Shown here: piece by piece, positions 62,593 to 64,000 of the stretch
How the letters are laid out: each line of letters begins with the position of its first letter
Position numbering within the stretch: the first letter of the stretch is position 1
Origin: Epiperipatus broadwayi
Taxonomy: Eukaryota > Onychophora > Udeonychophora > Euonychophora > Peripatidae
Length of the DNA stretch: 64,000 bases
Assembly: GCA_028023455.1 (NCBI GenBank)
Contig: JAQFVV010012477.1
Location: 3,001,865 to 3,065,864, forward strand
Direction: 5' to 3'
Program-made: the position numbers and the translations under genes
Notes under the pieces: model-generated
Database searches by the model: none
What the model saw: the letters and a program-made list of their open reading frames with translations, nothing else
Told to the model about the DNA's origin: nothing

Positions 62593-63180
62593 CAGAGTGA
62601 GCTTCATGTTTTCCTACCTAAAAACTAACAAAATACAAGGGTTCAAACGCAGTAATATTTAAATTATTAACAGTACCGTTATATATATATATATATAACT
62701 ATTGTGACATATATATATAATTTTTGATTCTGTTATTTTGATACTTTTGAATATTTTAAAGCGTGTGTTTTTTGTAAAAAAAAAAAAAAAAAAGAGAGAG
62801 AGAGAATTTGTATAACACATAAAGTTTGTTATTTGTAAAAATTTATTTGCTTTTAATTTTGTAAAAATTTAAAAGAAAGAAGATATAACCAAGATGGCAG
62901 ATTCAAATTAACCCATTGTGAAGTTTGTTTCACTAATTAAATATTTTAAAAGCTCGACTTTCATTAATTGAAATATTGTTTTCTTATCAAAGTCATTTTT
63001 ATTTTAATTAAAAATATTTCATTAATGAAATATTTTTGCTTCATTTATATTAATTTAAATTCTTTCAAACTGGAATGTGACTTGAACCTTATCACCTTCT
63101 TATGTCTTGTTTTTAAGTAAAAATGGGCTGTAATTTGTAAATTGCTTATATGTCTCTGGGAAAATGAACTAAGGCATTCC
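62593..63180. other. No gene seen; (TA)n and A/GA runs
   Basis: Short (TA)n runs at about 62682 and 62709, an A run with (GA)n at about 62777-62804, otherwise AT-rich sequence with small palindromic AAATATTT motifs. Confidence 0.4.
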
Positions 63181-63198
63181 TGTCATAGTTGGGAATGA

Positions 63199-63206
63199 TA
63201 TAAATA
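63199..63206 (+). promoter_or_regulatory. TATA-box-like element
   Basis: TATAAATA followed by GGGTAG and a T-rich tract. It lies at the start of a GC-richer stretch that runs toward the window edge, as in an LTR or a gene promoter. Context is incomplete, so this is only a hint. Confidence 0.25.
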
Positions 63207-63412
63207 GGGTAGATTGGAGATAAAGGGGCTTTTGCTTTTTGCTTTTTTTCTGCTTTGTGCTTTTTGACTTTTCTTGTGGTTTTTCTCTTTGCTTGTGAGT
63301 TTTTTCATAACAAAAAAAAAGAATAGCATAATAGAATGTCAGTTGAGTAAGGAACCTGAATCATCTTTTCCCACTCTCGGGACTGCCTCTGGAATGCTGC
63401 CACGAAGCTCCT

Positions 63413-63537
63413 GCATAAAAGAATGCTGCCATCGATGAAGAAGCAGTAGTAACCAAGAATCTGACCATTCAGCTGATTATCCTAACTGAAGCTCAGAGAG
63501 TGAACTATCCAGCCATTGACCCAGAGTATGCTGAGGT
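63413..63537 (+). CDS. Weak coding-like stretch near the right edge
   Basis: Reads AAIDEEAVVTKNLTIQLIIL then TEAQRVNYPAIDPEYAE, followed by GTAACA, a possible donor. A stop lies just upstream (TAAAAG) with no acceptor evident. The residue composition is protein-like and the local GC is raised. Family not recognised; it may be host exon or transposon sequence. Confidence 0.3.
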
Positions 63538-64000
63538 AACAGTCCAATATCTATGTAAAGTTGTCTGTGCTTATCTATAAATACTAATTGTTTTTGTATA
63601 TATATTTATACTTAATCTTTGCATGTAAGACTCTCTCTAATCCTATCAAATACATATATGTAAATGTTTACATCTAATTTAAGTTTTAGATCCTATATTT
63701 TTTAGTGCAGTAGAATTTTATTATTATAATTGTTTTCTATATATTTTACTAAATATGCAATTTATATGCCATGTCAGCTCAATTCTGCAAGCCTATATTT
63801 TAAATTAATCTTTTAAATCTCCAGCAATTTGGGGATATTTTAATTACTTTAAATTATTTGTTTTAAAGCCATTGCTCACTGGGTTGAGAACTAGTTAAAT
63901 AATGGTACTTATGTATTAGTCCTGTGACACTTCAACTTCTTCTGCCAATCTTAATCCATCATTGATGACGTACCCAAAATGACATGTACGCCGATCTTAA

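Overview
The window is animal nuclear DNA, strongly AT-rich and dominated by transposable elements. There are no operons, ribosome binding sites or compact gene order. Penelope-like elements (PLEs), Tx1-like and RTE-like LINEs, a tRNA-derived SINE, TTAA-flanked MITEs, and long GATA, TAA and TAG arrays together fit a large invertebrate genome. A lophotrochozoan such as a cephalopod is my best guess, but only from overall flavour; no gene here fixes the species.

Layout. 1-2106: 3' half of a Tx1-like LINE running into a (TAA)n(TAG)n(TAA)n array. 3147-5240: a GATA array, then a head-to-head pair of PLE fragments. 5283-6722: a 356-bp tandem duplication and a foldback element. 8385-8690: an unrecognised coding-like fragment. 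9060-10435: an RTE-like LINE, minus strand. 10805-11559, 21540-22293 and 36138-36891: three copies of one TTAA-flanked MITE. 13740-13880: a homopolymer block that looks like an assembly error. 15773-15914: a SINE with target duplications. 16565-18790: the longest PLE copy, minus strand. 24240-27200: a decayed LINE with a duplicated 3' end. 27991-29735: a PLE with inverted terminal arms. 30768-32400 and 52593-56720: two copies of a rhodopsin-like receptor segment, the second split by a 2.6-kb transposon. 38471-38564: one convincing small internal exon on the minus strand. 39715-50260: a diverged PLE-containing duplicon with a 6.9-kb Tx1-like LINE inserted in it, which itself carries a nested 1.15-kb foldback transposon; the matching empty duplicon is at 60345-62592. 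51851-52548: another Tx1-like 3' fragment between ATT arrays. 58380-58790: a third foldback copy.

The most interesting thread is a set of hammerhead-ribozyme-like motifs in at least three repeat families. Two are close to complete by eye (about 6607-6646 and 12293-12336), and the foldback family carries them as direct repeats about 375 bp apart, an arrangement like retrozymes or PLE terminal repeats. Nearly all protein-coding sequence is transposon-derived and broken. The only host-like coding candidates are the receptor segment, the small exon and two weak fragments. Positions and pairings were read by eye; nothing was searched or folded computationally.
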